Both the position numbers and the translations under genes were made by a program. Under the pieces are notes generated by a model. It had not been told where the DNA came from. It saw only the letters and a program-made list of their open reading frames with translations, and ran no database searches. Shown here in pieces: positions 45,601 through 58,500 of a DNA stretch of 64,000 bases. The number at the start of each line of letters is the position of its first letter. Positions within the stretch are counted from its first letter, which is position 1. This stretch comes from Prochilodus magdalenae (taxonomy: Eukaryota > Chordata > Actinopteri > Characiformes > Prochilodontidae), in NCBI GenBank assembly GCA_024036415.1, contig JAMWET010000794.1, positions 43,672 to 107,671 on the forward strand, written 5' to 3'.

Positions 45601-46141
45601 TACCACGGGGCATAACCAGTATACAAACACACTAAATTAACAACAGGCTCAATACTCGGGAGACTTGGATCTAGGAAATAGAACAGGATTGGGAGATGGT
45701 GGACATGTGGAAGTGACACCATCGGGTGGTGGGTTATGGGAAATGGAGTCTGGGAGATTGGAGGTAAGAGGAGAACCAGCAGGCATGACATTCGGTTACA
45801 TGAAGGTAAAAAAAAAACACGTTATTTTTGACCTATTTTATTACAGTTTATTCATAAAATAAGTGCACCCTGCATCATTAAGTACTTTGTCATCTAAAAA
45901 AAAACAGTGTTGTAGCCCCTCTTTATCATTTAAGTATATGCGAGTGAAGATCAGGGGTCTGAGAGCAGAGAGTTTGTGGTTGTGGTTTGACTTTTAATCT
46001 AGTTCAGCTTTTGCACATTTGCTGTGAAGTAGGAGGAGGGGGAAGGGTGTTAAGTTGAAGATGTTGGTAGGCATTTTTTCAAGGTCAGGCAAATTCAAAC
46101 ACATACACGCTGTGCATACTGACTTTGACTTGCATTGCATC

Positions 46142-49100
46142 ACTTCAAAGTCAAAGTGAACTCTATTGTCATTCAGATGTTACAACAGGAGTGCATAGCT
46201 GAACGAGATTGCGTTTCTCTGAACTCCGATGTGCAAATGTAAACAGTGCAAACACACGAGACAAACACAACGTAACAGTGCAGACGAGACATGCAGTAAG
46301 TATAAATATAGAAGGGGGGAAATGATACTTTGCACTTACAGAATACTGCACTTTGAGTAGAAAAATATTGCTATGCTATGTTTCCAAAATATTACACACT
46401 GTAATATTATTGCACACTTTAATATATAATGTAAACATAACACTGTAGCTGTAAACTTAACACTGGAAAGTGGTAAAGTGCTTGATTATAATAAACAATG
46501 AGATTATTGCACACCTGTTAGCAGCATTAAAAGAATTGAGATGTGAGATGCAATAAATAATATATTAATATACTGTGTACAGCTCTGATATGCATAAGTT
46601 GAGTATTTGTGGGCCTATGGATCACATGAGTACTGAGTATTTGACATTGTGTGTGTGTGTTCATTATGTGTATGTGTTTAAGAGTTCAACAGTCCTGATA
46701 CGTCTGCATGTCAAACAGCATTGAGCAGTCTAATGGCTTGTGGAAAGAAGCTTTTACTGAGTCTGGCAGTCCTGTACCGCATGCTGCGGTAGCGTTTGCC
46801 AGAAGGCAGCAGTCTGAACAGCCCATGAGCTGAATGGGTGGGATCTCTGACCATTTTAGTGGCTCTGCTGCGGCATCGTGACGGGTACAGATCTTGTATG
46901 TATGGAAGTGAGGTCCTGATGATTCTCTATGCTGTCCTCACCACTCTCTGAAGTGATGTCTGGTCTGAGGCGGTGCAGCTGCCATACCAGACAGTGAGGC
47001 TGCTGGTCAGAATGCTCTCTACTGTTCCTCTGTAGAATGTTGTGAGGATGTAAGGGGGAAGGTTTGCTCTTCTCATCCTTCGTAGGAAGTGAAGGCGCTG
47101 CTGTGCCCTCCTGACAAGGGAGGTGGTGAATGTCGTCCATGTCAGGTCGTCAACAATGTACACCCCAAGAAACTTGGTGCTCTTCACAGACTCCACAGTG
47201 TTGTGTGGACTGTGAGTGGCGAATGCACACTGTGCTTCCTCCTGAAGTCGACAGTCATTTCCTTTGTCTTGTTGACGTTCAGTGAAACGTTGTTACTGTC
47301 GCACCAGGCAACAAGTTGGTTCACCTCCTCTCTGTAGGCTGATTCGTCATCATTGCTGATGAGGCCCACTACTGTGGTGTCATCTGCAGACCTAATAATG
47401 TGGTTTGAGTTGTACTTGGCACAGCAGTCGTGGGTCAACAGGGTAAACAACAGAGGGTTCAACACACATCCCTGGGGAACTCCAGTGTTCATGGTGGTGG
47501 TTTTGGAGGTGTTTCCTCCCACTCGTATTGTCTGTGGTCTGTCTGTGAGAAAAAGTCCAATAACCAATTGCACAGTGGTGTGTCAATGCCTAATGGACTA
47601 AGTTTACCTACTAGGTGCTGGGGGATGACTGTTTTGAAGGCGGAGCTGAAGTCAGTGAAGAGCATCCACACATAGCTGTTCTTGTTTTCCAGATAAGTCA
47701 GGCTCAGGTGAAGTGCTGATGATATGGCATCATCACTGGAGCGGTATGCAAACTGGAGTGGGTCGAACGTTGCAGGGAGTCTGGACGTGATGTGATCTTT
47801 GACCAGTCTCTCAAAGCACTTCATCATGATGGGAGTGAGTGCTATGGGACGGTAGTCATTGGGTGATGATGCTGATGACTTCATTGGCAGTGGTAGGATG
47901 GTAGTGGCTTTGAAGCACTGAGGCACGATGGCTTGGCTCAGGGAGGTGTTGAAGATGGACATATGCCAAGGACATATGCCAGTTGGTCAGCACATTCCTT
48001 AGGTATACATCCTGGAATGTTGTCAGGACCTGCAGCTTTCCGAGGGTTGACCTTACGCAGGGCCCTCTGGACGTCATGCGGGTCAAGACAGAGCACTCTG
48101 GACTGAGGGGTGCTTTCCTTATTGGGGTGGTGTTGCTTTCCCCCGAACCTGCTGAAGTAGGTGTTGAGTATGTTAAAGAAGTCAATGCGGTCATTGCTGG
48201 GTGGTGGGCGTGGCAGTCTGTGCTTGACTGGATACCCTGCCACAAGCGTCTGGAGTCTTTAGAGTCAGTGAAGTGACTTTGAATTTTCTGTCCATAAGCA
48301 AGCTTTGCTGCTCTTACACTCCGGTTCAAGTTGGCTCTAGCAGATCTGAGAGCATTTTTGTCACCAGGCTTGAAAGCAGCATTACGTGTTCTCAGATGTG
48401 CATGCACCTCTCTAGTGAGCCAGGGTTTCTGGTTGGCACGTGTGGTGATGTTTCTGGTAACAGTCACATCTTCCACACACTTGGACATGTATCCTGTCAT
48501 AGACTCAGCATACTCCTCCAAACTGATGTGATGATTGACAGTGGCAGCCTCTCTGAACATATTCCAGTCTGTGCATTCAGGACAGTCCTGAAGTGCTGAA
48601 ACTGCTCCCTCTGGACAGGTCCTTGTCTGCTTCTCAGCTGGCTTGCTACTGGTCAGCAGTGGCCTGTATCCTGGAATGAGCATAACAGAGAGATGGTCCG
48701 AGTTTCCAGGGATGGGTGGGGGACTGCTTTGAATGCCTTCTTGATGTTTGTGTACACCCGGTCTAGTGTGTTTTCTCCTCTGGTTGCAAAGTTCTCATGT
48801 TGGTGGTAATGTGGTGGTACAGTCCTCAGGTTGGTCTGGTTTAAGTCTCCTGCTATGATGTAAACACAGTCTGGATTGGCGTTCTGCATCGTGCTGACAA
48901 ACTGGTATAGAGTGGACAGTGCTTCCTTTGTGTTAGCACTAGGGTGAATGTACACAGCTGTGAATTCCCCCAGCAGGTAAAATGGTTGACATTTTAGTGT
49001 CAGATGCTCAACATTCTCTGAACAGTGGCTTGAGACAGGTTTAGCATTATGGCACCAGTTGTTGTTAATGTAGATACACACACCACTTCCCCGTGATTTG

Positions 49101-49700
49101 CAGCTAAGAGTGTGGCTCCGGTTCGCACAGAGTGTTGTTAGACCCTCCATGCTATTAGCGCTATCTGCAACAGTGGAGTTCTGCCACTTCTCAGTAAAGG
49201 TCAGGGCACAGCAGTCTCTCACCTTACGTTGCATGGTTAAATCCAGTCTCAGATAGTCCATTTTGTTTTCCAGTGTGCGGACGTTTTCCAGCAGGATGGA
49301 AGGAAGCGTGGGTCTGTGTTGGCTACCCTTTAGCCTTGCGCTAACACCCGCCCACGTGCCGCGTTCCTGTGGCCTCTCGCACCGCTTGCGTCGCTTCCTG
49401 CAGTGATTGGTGGTCGCAGACGAGACCCCTGCCGTGTAGGCCTCTGGGTCTTGTTGCCATAGAATCCAGAGTTCACAGAGTGTTTTGTTTTCTGAAGCCC
49501 TTAAACCACTCGGCAAGTTGCTGGATGAAACAGAATCACGAAGTCTGAGCAAAATACTGCGACTATAGACGAGTCTCTTATCTGACTGTGTCGGGATAGA
49601 GAGAACATTTAACATAAAACACACATCGCTAACTGGAGCTGAAGTAGCCGCTGCCAAACAGGGCGTCTCCATCTTGTCACTCTTGCTTTGAACTTGCTGT
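46142..49700 (-). mobile_element. Long CR1/L2/Rex1-type LINE
   Basis: On the minus strand a single ORF2-like region can be followed from about 49672 to 46750, then a 3' part ending near 46142 in a TTGACTTTGAAGTG-like terminal sequence. At about 3.5 kb it is the most complete LINE of this class in the window. The same terminal motif (TTGACTTGAC) closes the truncated copy at 51115. No target duplication was found. Confidence 0.88.
46750..49672 (-). pseudogene. LINE ORF2 (endonuclease and reverse transcriptase), frameshifted
   Basis: The frame 49672-48653 holds the endonuclease (ILLENVRTLENKMDYLRLDL, GSGVCIYINNNWC, CVYIIAGDLN). 48683-47856 holds the linker ([20 protein letters not shown]). 47962-47489 holds the first RT half ([27 protein letters not shown]). 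47573-47184 holds GVPQGCVLNPLLFTL and SADDTTVVGL, the catalytic box with S for the usual F/Y-A. 47196-46927 holds KFLGVYIVDDLTW and RRAQQRLHFLRRM. At least three frame changes separate these parts. The copy is dead. Confidence 0.88.
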
Positions 49701-49839
49701 GACTAATACAAAGACGGTTAGAGTAGCCAAAATGTATAATCTACTAGACCAATGTTTTATTCACTATAGGATGTAGAGCTCATAACAGAAGTCATTTTAC
49801 CATTTCATGAAACTCATTTAGAACTTGATACCAGCAACA

Positions 49840-50730
49840 TGTCTCAAAATAGTTGGGACAGGGAAACAAAAGTGTGAAAAAAATTAAGTCATACTAATAA
49901 AAACAAAACAACTTCAGGAGCAATTTGAAACTAGGTTACACTATGAATAAATAGATCATTGTAGGAGCATCTCAGGAGCAAATATGGGCAGAGAGTGGTC
50001 TAAAAGTTGTGAAGTCCGTGTGTGCAAGAGACAAGGCCTACAGTCAATATGGGATGCTGGTGAACTCTGGGCCCCCGGGGGGCACTGCATTAAAACCAGC
50101 ACCATTCTATACTAGAAATCACTGCATGTGCTCAGAAATCACTGACTGTGAACACAGTATGCCATGTAGTCCACAAATGTAAGTTGTATCATTTAAAGAA
50201 TAGTCCATATGTCAACACGATCCAGAAACCACGCCGTCTTCTCTGGATCTCATTTGAAATGAGTTTTCTCTTCTTTTTTTGTAATCCTTCTATAAACTGC
50301 TTCCCTGTACAACTCCTTTGAGACAACCTTATCTGTAAAAAGCTCTATACTGTCACACTTCCAGGTTTCCCCACTACCTCCAATCTCCCGAGCTCCAACT
50401 CCCAGAATTCAGGACTCAATGACGTAACTATGACATGTCCGTCACCACCCAAATGACTCCCGTTTTCCCATTCATCATCCCCGGAGTACTGATTACACAC
50501 ACCCGTTTCCCTTTATGTGCTTTACTTTCCAAGAGTGCCTCCAAAAATGGAAACCAAGCATCTTGGAAAAAATTCCGGCCATATTTGTCTTTACTTCTCC
50601 TTTCATTGTCCTTAAATGATATCTCTGCTAGCTGGTGCAATGTTAGATGATGAAGGGGAATAATAGTAAAGTAAATAAAAATACATATCATAATACAAAC
50701 ACTGATATACATTATCCTCACAGAATGATT
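49840..50730. repeat. Probable non-autonomous dispersed repeat, no gene
   Basis: The sequence starting CAACATGTCTCAAAATAGTTGGGACAGG resembles a motif widespread in fish non-autonomous DNA elements. A minus-strand open frame at 50428-50721 has no recognisable domain. Nothing else is supported. Confidence 0.35.
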
Positions 50731-51114
50731 TAATAAGCTCTGTCCAGTCCAGTTAATCTATTAAGCCCCAGTCAACACTTCAGTGAAATCCCCACTGAGC
50801 TGACTTTCCAGTACATAATTCGCTTTTAAGATACTCGACAGATTATCTTAGACTTTCTTTTAGATTTGTATGCTGCATCTAAGAAAGATGAGGCCTGAGA
50901 TTAGCACTAAAGCTAATGAACAGCTAATGAGAAGAACAAATAAAAACAGCAGCTAAAAGACCTTTTCTTTCCCCACCAATATATTCACCTACACCACTTG
51001 TAACTGATTATACGTAACATTCTACTACATTCCTTAATCGCTAAAATGAAGGTTGATTTGTTTCTCCAATAAAAGTTGAGGTAGTGTTATCTTTTATCTG
51101 CTACATACACCTAG

Positions 51115-52172
51115 TCAAGTCAAGTAGTTTTCATTGTCATTTCAACCATATACAGTGGTGTACAGTACACAGTGAAACAAAACAACGTTCCTCCAGGACC
51201 AAGGTGCTACATAGAACAATAAATACAATAAATACACACGACAATTTACAATATAAGAAACAGCAAACAATAAATACAGGGAGGGGACAGTACAGTTAGC
51301 CCACTGGTAGTGGGAGCAGTAAAGTGTGGTTATGTCCATTTTTTTTAGATTAACATTTTTATAGATTTATATAGATTTAACAGCAGTTATGTCCATATTT
51401 AGTATAAATGTAAACATTGTACTCCTGAAGTTTATGTGTAGACAGATTTAAAAGATGAGACTGTGTGTGTGTGCGTTCAGTCCAGTCACTAAAATGTGTG
51501 CAGTTATTCAGACCAGACTCTGGGTGTTAAGGAGTCTGATGGCTTGGGGAAAGAAGCTGTTGCACAGTCTGGATGTGAGGGCCCGGATGCTTCTGTACCT
51601 TTTTCCTGATGGTGGGAGGGTGAAAAGTGTGTGTGTGTCAGGGGTGTGTGTGGTCACCCACAATGCTGCGGATGTGGTGTAAATGTCCAGACTGGTGGTG
51701 AGAGAGACACCAATGATCTTCTCAGCCGTCCTCACTACCCGCTGCAGGGACTTGTGATCCGAAGCGGGGCAGTTCCCAAACCAGGCAGTGATGCAGCTGC
51801 TCAGTATGCACTCGATGGTTCCTCTGTAGAAGGTGGTGAGGATGGGAGGTGGGAGATTTGCCTTCCTCAGACTTCACAGGAAGTAGAGACGCTGCTGGGC
51901 TTTCTTGGTTATGGTGCTGGTGTTGAGGGACCAGGTGAGATCCTCTGCCAGGTGAGCTCCAAGGAACTTGGTGCTCTTGACGATCTCCACAGTGGAGCCG
52001 TTGATGTGTAGTGAAGAGTGACCATGCCTTGTCCTTCTGGAGTCAACAACCATCTCTTTGGTCTTGTCTACGTTCAGAGACAGGTTGTTGGTTCCACACC
52101 AGTCCGTTAACCGTTGCACTTCCTCTCCGCTGATGAGACCCACTACTGTCGTATCATGCACAAACTTGATAA
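51115..52172 (-). mobile_element. 5'-truncated CR1/L2/Rex1-type LINE inserted next to a receptor exon
   Basis: The minus strand starts abruptly inside the reverse transcriptase (NVIKFVHDTTVVGLISGEE, catalytic box altered). It continues with NNLSLNVDKTKEMVVDSRRT, KSTKFLGAHLAEDLTW, KKAQQRLYFL, a C-terminal FPPSGKRYRS-like block and a 3' end near 51115. The 5' break at about 52172-52176 abuts the receptor exon fragment E. 5' truncation is typical of LINE insertion. Confidence 0.88.
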
Positions 52173-52175
52173 CGT

Positions 52176-52320
52176 GAGGAGAGAGAGGACAGACTCTCAG
52201 AGATCAGAGATCAGTAACACTGTTACACTGACTGTATCAGGTGAGTGTGTTCCTTACTTATTCACTCAGACATCCATTAATATCATCATCAGATCACTAC
52301 ATTTAGTCTAGATGTATAAA
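52176..52320 (+). pseudogene. Fragment E: 3' half of a LITR D2-type Ig exon plus intron
   Basis: On the plus strand the stretch reads RRERTDSQRSEISNTVTLTV and ends at a GTGAGT donor (52241). The following intron matches that after exon 4 of gene C almost base for base (TATTCACTCAGACATCCATTAAT). It keeps both AGATCAG units that gene B has and gene C lost one of. The rest of the gene is not present on either side. Confidence 0.85.
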
Positions 52321-53319
52321 GCTCTACAGTGAACTAGCAGTGGCAGGGTTACTGAAGCAGCAGAAAGAGATAAAGCACAACAATATAGTCTGCCTGTGTC
52401 CAAAGGAGCATCATATGCTTTTATGTATTAATGTCACACACATACACACAGGCTGTATGTATGAGATCATACTGACTCTAAATAACTGAGACTTCACTTC
52501 ATGTACCATGCATCAGACCCAAGTTGTCTAGAACTGGTTTAAGGAGCATTCTGGAGAGTTCAGATGAGTGCTGTGGCCTGCACATTCACCTAACATGAGC
52601 TCAAATCAGTTTGTTCATGTGGTAGTAGCACCATCTACAGGCCATCTCTTTCATTCCTCTTATGTAGATGTTTCCTTTCTCAGTGATTGTTAGAAGTCAC
52701 ATGATCAGGTCAGCCATATTCATCAGAAAACTAGCAGCACATTCAAAGTCTTCTTGTTCATCTAGCCCCTCTGCCTGTGTGAACCTAGCAGAAGCTTTGT
52801 AAGTAGATCAGTCCATCTATGTTTATAGAAATGATTTCTGCCTTTATTTCATTGTATCTCATGTTTTGGTTCATCACTTGACTTGAAAGTGCCTTCAATA
52901 AACAGACACACAAGTTTTAATCACAATGCTTGGTGCTCCTTCATCTCTGAAGCTACTTGGTGCTTCTTCATTCAAGTCTGCAAAAAGTGTTTAGCTACCA
53001 GGTGATGTGAGCCTCATCACACACTCAGGTGCCAGAATAGTGAGTTTGAGAGATGTTTCTGACATGATTCTTCATAAGAAGAGAGGTGGAATGGTAGTTA
53101 GCTGTCCTAATGGGGGAGGGGAAATATAGAAAACGCAAATAAGAAAATGCAGTATTTTTTTACATTTACTTTCATTGCAGACAAAATTAATCCTAAATAT
53201 TTAATCTTTTGTCTGTTAAACTTTTTATTACATTTATTTTATATCCATCCATTCCTGCATTTCAGGCCTGCAACACATGCCAAAAAATGGGACCAGTGAT
53301 GTTGGCGATGTTTACCTGT
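52321..53319. other. Gene-free stretch
   Basis: Probably receptor intron at the left edge, then unique-looking AT-rich DNA. No exon or element is supported. Confidence 0.45.
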
Positions 53320-53640
53320 AGATAATGATGGACTGCATGTCCTGCCACATGTGCCTAGAAGTGTCTGTGAATTCTCTGAGCATGTGCACATTTTACCTCT
53401 CTGCTATTGTGTGTCTGTCCCCATCTGTTCTTAGGACCATTCTGAAGACTGCTTCACAGCAGTGCTCACACCTCAGCAGTCATCCAAGGTCTCTGATTTG
53501 TGTGTGTAGTGATGGTCTTGGATACAGTAACATCATCAGTACACTGGCTAATATGGATAATCACTGATGCTGTATATGATGCTGCAAAGTCCACATGCTG
53601 ATGGAATGTAGAGAACATTGACCTGACTTTCATGATTAAA
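53320..53640 (-). mobile_element. Short LINE fragment (endonuclease-RT linker)
   Basis: The minus-strand frame reads [20 protein letters not shown] then RPWMTAEV, the same block as [20 protein letters not shown] in the longer LINE at 46142-49700. Confidence 0.75.
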
Positions 53641-53759
53641 ACTCGCACAACAAATAACGGTCTGTCTGTGTGTTCTGCAGTTCAGTGATGGGCCTTTACT
53701 GTACTTTCTATCTGACTCGTGTTTTGTTGGTAACATCTTTGGCAAGCAAAGAATGCCTT

Positions 53760-54870
53760 AGGTAGGACAGATAGAGCAGATAGAGGAGTTTGAGAGGGGT
53801 TGCATTGTAGGGCTCTGGGATGGTCTTTAAGAAACTGTATGAGGTACTGGTCATGCAGATATTACCATAGCATGCTGTTAGTGCCAGTAGATGGAGAAGG
53901 CACACACCAGTGACAAGTAGGATCTGGGAGACCTACATGAACCATGGAGAGACAACTGACGAACTGTCAGACAAATGAGGAGTGACTCAACAGCCACAAC
54001 TGTAAAAAGCAGAGATGAACGGTTTGTTGTCTTTCCATCTTGAAAGCTGCCTTATTGGATCAGGGGCAAATATTTTCAGTCGTAAGGTGGTCATGTAATA
54101 CATCAAAGAAGAATTTTCTCAGAAATTGTTTGCTGCAAGCGTTGGAATATCTTTTGTGGTGCAAAAGTTAACACAGTAGGTGATGTGATGGTTATGGTGT
54201 TGTGTGGAATATGGGGAAATTAGAGTCTGGTGTTTTCAATCAGTGGGATGACAATCACTTGTGAGTGGGTGCCCTGATTAATTTAGTAAACAGGGACCTA
54301 TCAAAGTTGGTCAAAGGAACCCAAAGTAACTTTTAAGCAACTTAAGTCCTTTCTCGCCTCGGCTAATGCTAATGTTCATGAATCCACCATCTGGAGAACA
54401 CTGAAAAACAATGGTGTGCATGGCAAGGCTGCAAGGAGAAAGCTGCAGCACGTCTGCTGTTTACTAAAGATCACATGGACAAGCCAGAGGGTTGGCAGAA
54501 CAACAACATTTCATGGACGTATGAGACCAAAATACATCTTCATGGTTTAAATGAGAAGCATCATGTTTGGAGAAAGGTAAACACTGCACCCCAGTATTAA
54601 ATCTTTTCTATGAGCTGCATTTTAAGAGAAAGTGAGTCTTACAGCAAGACAACAACTCTAAGCACACAAGTCGTTCTACCTTAAAACAATCAGAAGAATA
54701 AAGTTTGTATTTTGGAACAGGCATGTCAGAGTCCTGACCTTAATCCACTAGCAATGTTGTGGTAAGACCTGAAGCAGGCAGTTAAAGAGATAACAGAGAT
54801 GAAGCTGTTCCTTACGGAAGAATGAGCTAAAATTCTGCGAGACAAGCGGCACTGAGGTCGGCCACTATTG
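53760..54870 (+). mobile_element. Decayed Tc1/mariner relics
   Basis: At 53790-53870 the plus strand gives EEFERGCIVGLWDG, a DNA-binding part of a mariner-type transposase. At 54370-54870 a second type follows: HESTIWRTLKNNGVHGK, then fragments matching LNEKHHVWRKVNTAP, QQDNNSKHTS, and [13 protein letters not shown] in changing frames. No terminal repeats were identified. Either two old insertions or one chimaera. Confidence 0.7.
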
Positions 54871-55262
54871 TGAATTCACTCTAGTAAATATTTCCTGATC
54901 TCTTCTTCCACAGTTGTGCCTCTTATTTCACAATGGCTGGTAAAACTGGGGGAGGAGACTAAAACAAGATGGCTGAGGGACAGAGGACTGTAATGACCTG
55001 GTGCTCAGAGCAGATCATGCTTCCATGTATTTTTACCATTATGTTGAACTCAGGAAACTAATAGAATCAGTAATATGATCAGAAGCTCTTGTGTAGCGTG
55101 CAGACTGTACACAGACAAAAGGTGTATCACCTCACATAGCTGTAGGAAACAGAGTGAAGGTACTGTCAGTGATATACCCATATCTTTAGACCCACTTCAG
55201 TGTCTGAAATGATACAACCAAAAGCCTCTGTATCCAGCTGCTGCATTTTTCTATTCTTCTGC

Positions 55263-55268
55263 TTTATT
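55263..55268 (-). terminator. Candidate polyadenylation signal of gene C
   Basis: AATAAA on the minus strand, about 270 bp after the homologous stop codon of gene C. Confidence 0.35.
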
Positions 55269-55537
55269 TACATGAGCAAAGGTTGTCTTATGTTGAACAT
55301 ATAAACATATACTTATTACATTTTTACATTAGTTAACCTTTCTTAATGTACCACTTCGTGTTAACTAATACATTACTTCATGTTAGTAAACTGCTTTCAT
55401 TTTTTCCCCCATAGCATGTCTATAGCATGTATCAGTACAAACTAAAAACAAGCAGAAGGTTAAACAGTAAAAGCTGACTCTGCAGTATTGTATAAGTGCA
55501 GGTATGACCAGCTGGTGTGCTGCTTCCTCTCACATCT

Positions 55538-58500
55538 TCAGTAATGTTCTGCCTCTGTACTCTCTCCCCCGAGACCTTTAAAAGAGCATCACCATTTAGA
55601 AAGTGTTTTACATGTGAAGATAATAATCATCCCCCAAGTTCTAGATATTAACCAGGTAAGTGTGAGAGAGTAGATTGTGGTAGTTGAATGTTCTGAGTAA
55701 CATAAAAGTTTAACTACACTGAAAGACTGAACAGTTTATAAGAAATAAGCTACTTAAGGCCATGTTAAACACATTACAGTATGTGAACTGAGAGCTTTAG
55801 AATTTAACAGGATCTTACTCAATATCTACAAACTCAGTTCCAAAAATGAGGAGAAAGATATAAACAGAAAGCAGTGATTTTTCACATGTACGATGACAAA
55901 CAGCATCCTAAACAGGTCATGTAATCATGCTTGGATATTAAATAATCATCTATCATCTCAAATCATCTCAAAAAATCGCATTCCTCACACAGGGTTTCCA
56001 GGGCTTTTAAGTTGAGAACCACAAATGATGGATCTCACCAGATAGACTCAGGAACACTTATTATTACTGTTATTAATAAACACTGTCTGCGAGTTAAGAC
56101 TGTACTACACACAGTGGAAGTAGTCACATGTCAGCAGTGCCCAGCAGGGCTACTGACTTCTGAAATGGACGGATGCAGAATGGAAACATGTATCCCAGTC
56201 TGACTAGAGGAGCTTTTTCTGGACAAAAAAGAAAAGAGATGTCCAAAAGTGTTACCAGCGTGAAGTTCAAAATTTAGGCACACAGTGTGGGGGAGGTATT
56301 AGCGGGTAACCTTTAGAGGGTGTTACAGTGTTACAACTACAAGCCTGTGAAGAAATAAACCTGTTTTGTATCATTTTCATTTAATACAGATCAAGCAGAG
56401 TGCACTGATCACTGCTTCCTGCTCTGACTTGCATTTCACATAATTCCGAAAATTTTGGGGGTGTATAAATCACATTAACCCAGTTCATACCCAGAACGTC
56501 TTGTGTGTCTCAATGTAACGTAACATCTCACTCAAAACAATAGATTTCCTCCTCACATATAATTATTATTAATATAATATATTAACATCCAGAACTGGAA
56601 GGACTTTAAAAGAAGCTATAACCTAAGAGGAATGGTAAATTGTACAAAAGCTCTACCATATTTTGTCTTTCATTTCTTCTTTCATCATATCCCTGGATCC
56701 AACACAAACATCTGCAGAAAACAAAAGCACATTACTATCATAATCCAGTTACGAGCATCTCATTAGGATTCTAACTTTGCTAAGCATCCTAAACATCCCA
56801 CCGTGCACATTTAATCCACTGTGACAGTTATGGCAGCTTCCTTTCAGTCTGTTAGTGCAGTGATGGAATATTTACATCATGTATATATAATAGATATGGA
56901 GGGATATAGCCAGAGTACCTGTAGCTTTGTCATACGGCAGGTTTGAGTAAATGACTTCAGTCTGTAAATCCTGCTCTGTAATATCTTGTCCTGATATGGA
57001 ACAAACAAATAACTCCATGTTTAGAGTCTTGAATGCACTCTGACTGACTGTACTGCAGACATATAAGCTGACTGGATATGATACCACATGACATATGCAA
57101 ATATTGTATATATTAGAATGTACCTTCATCCTTGGATTTATTATTCTTCATCATGACCTCTGAGTAAACGGTGTAACTGAGCTCGTCTTCAGCATCACCT
57201 GATACAGAGTAGCGTGTGTTAGTCACTGGAAGTACTTTTACAGTATAACTGAGTTTGTGCAGGCATGTGGCAGAAGTGTGGGGAGTTTCTGTTACTGTGA
57301 GTAGTTATGTGTGTGGAGGATTAACTCATTTCAGGCATAAAGTTAAAGATAAATCATTTTAAGAAAGAGTAATGGATTATATTTGTTTTGTACAATATTA
57401 GTGAGGAAAGAAGGAGCTTCACTCTCACCAAGGTCTTTTAAATGTAATCTGGTTTGTGTTCATTTAAAATACTTAACCCCGGTCATTGCTGACTGATGCT
57501 GATGAACTAGCATAGTGGGTAACATTACAGCCATGTCTACTGGGTAGGAGATAAAGGGACAGCAGCAGAGGCAATCCCAGCAGTACTGTACACATCTTAA
57601 TTACCCACTATTCTTGCTGGTGAGGTGTTGATGGCCAAGGGTGGCTACTGATGGGAGCCCCTATCAGTAGCTAACCTTGCCCCAATGATGTCATTTAATT
57701 CTAATCTGGGTTAATCTGGGTTGTGCTCATTTAAATTACTGTCATTTTCAATGAGGTGGCTGCAGGCAGAGGTCAGCCAAATCTTCACAGCTGCTGTTTG
57801 TAATTAAAGTAGTTGTGGTTAAATTGTCTAACATGGTGATATTATTGTACATCCTCCACCATTAAACTGAATGTGTTTTAATAATAATATTAATAATATT
57901 TCTCCTAATAACTTGCAGTCATCGATTAATTGAGAGCAGCGCAGTCAGATATTTAAGTCTCATTAAGGAAGGAGTAGAAGGGAGTGGTGTCCTGTTGGAG
58001 TTAGTGTCTTCTATCCCTCACTACTCTTGTTGGTGATTCCTGTGCCCACACTTGTATGCTGGATAATGTAGTTCAGTTAGCCTGTTTAGTCATTTTAACT
58101 GCCTTGGGAAATACATAACACCAACGCTCCTCTCTGAAACATAATTAGACTACTTGTATTAATTAAATGAACTCCCTTTTTCAGCTTGAGCCTCTGTCTC
58201 CTTAACGTGTCTGTGCACGGATCTGAATACGTAAAGCCTTCGTCAGTGGCTGCTTCTTCAGTTGTGACATAAATAGAAACATTAACATTAATATGTGCCC
58301 CTTTTCTAAACAGTGTATTTCCCATTTAGTGAAAGACATTTTAGTTTGGTCATTAGTAGACGAGTGCTGCATCAAGGGCATTGTTTTTTTAAAGGTGACA
58401 CAGCAGATTACATGCCTGCAGTGTGTAACTGCTGTAATTAAAGTTAATGTGTGTAATATAAAAGTGTGATCTATCTGCAGTGTCTGGATATGCTGTGTTT

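Noticed and set aside
50428..50721. 97-codon minus-strand frame as a gene
   Set aside because: No domain, no splice context; it lies in probable repeat sequence.
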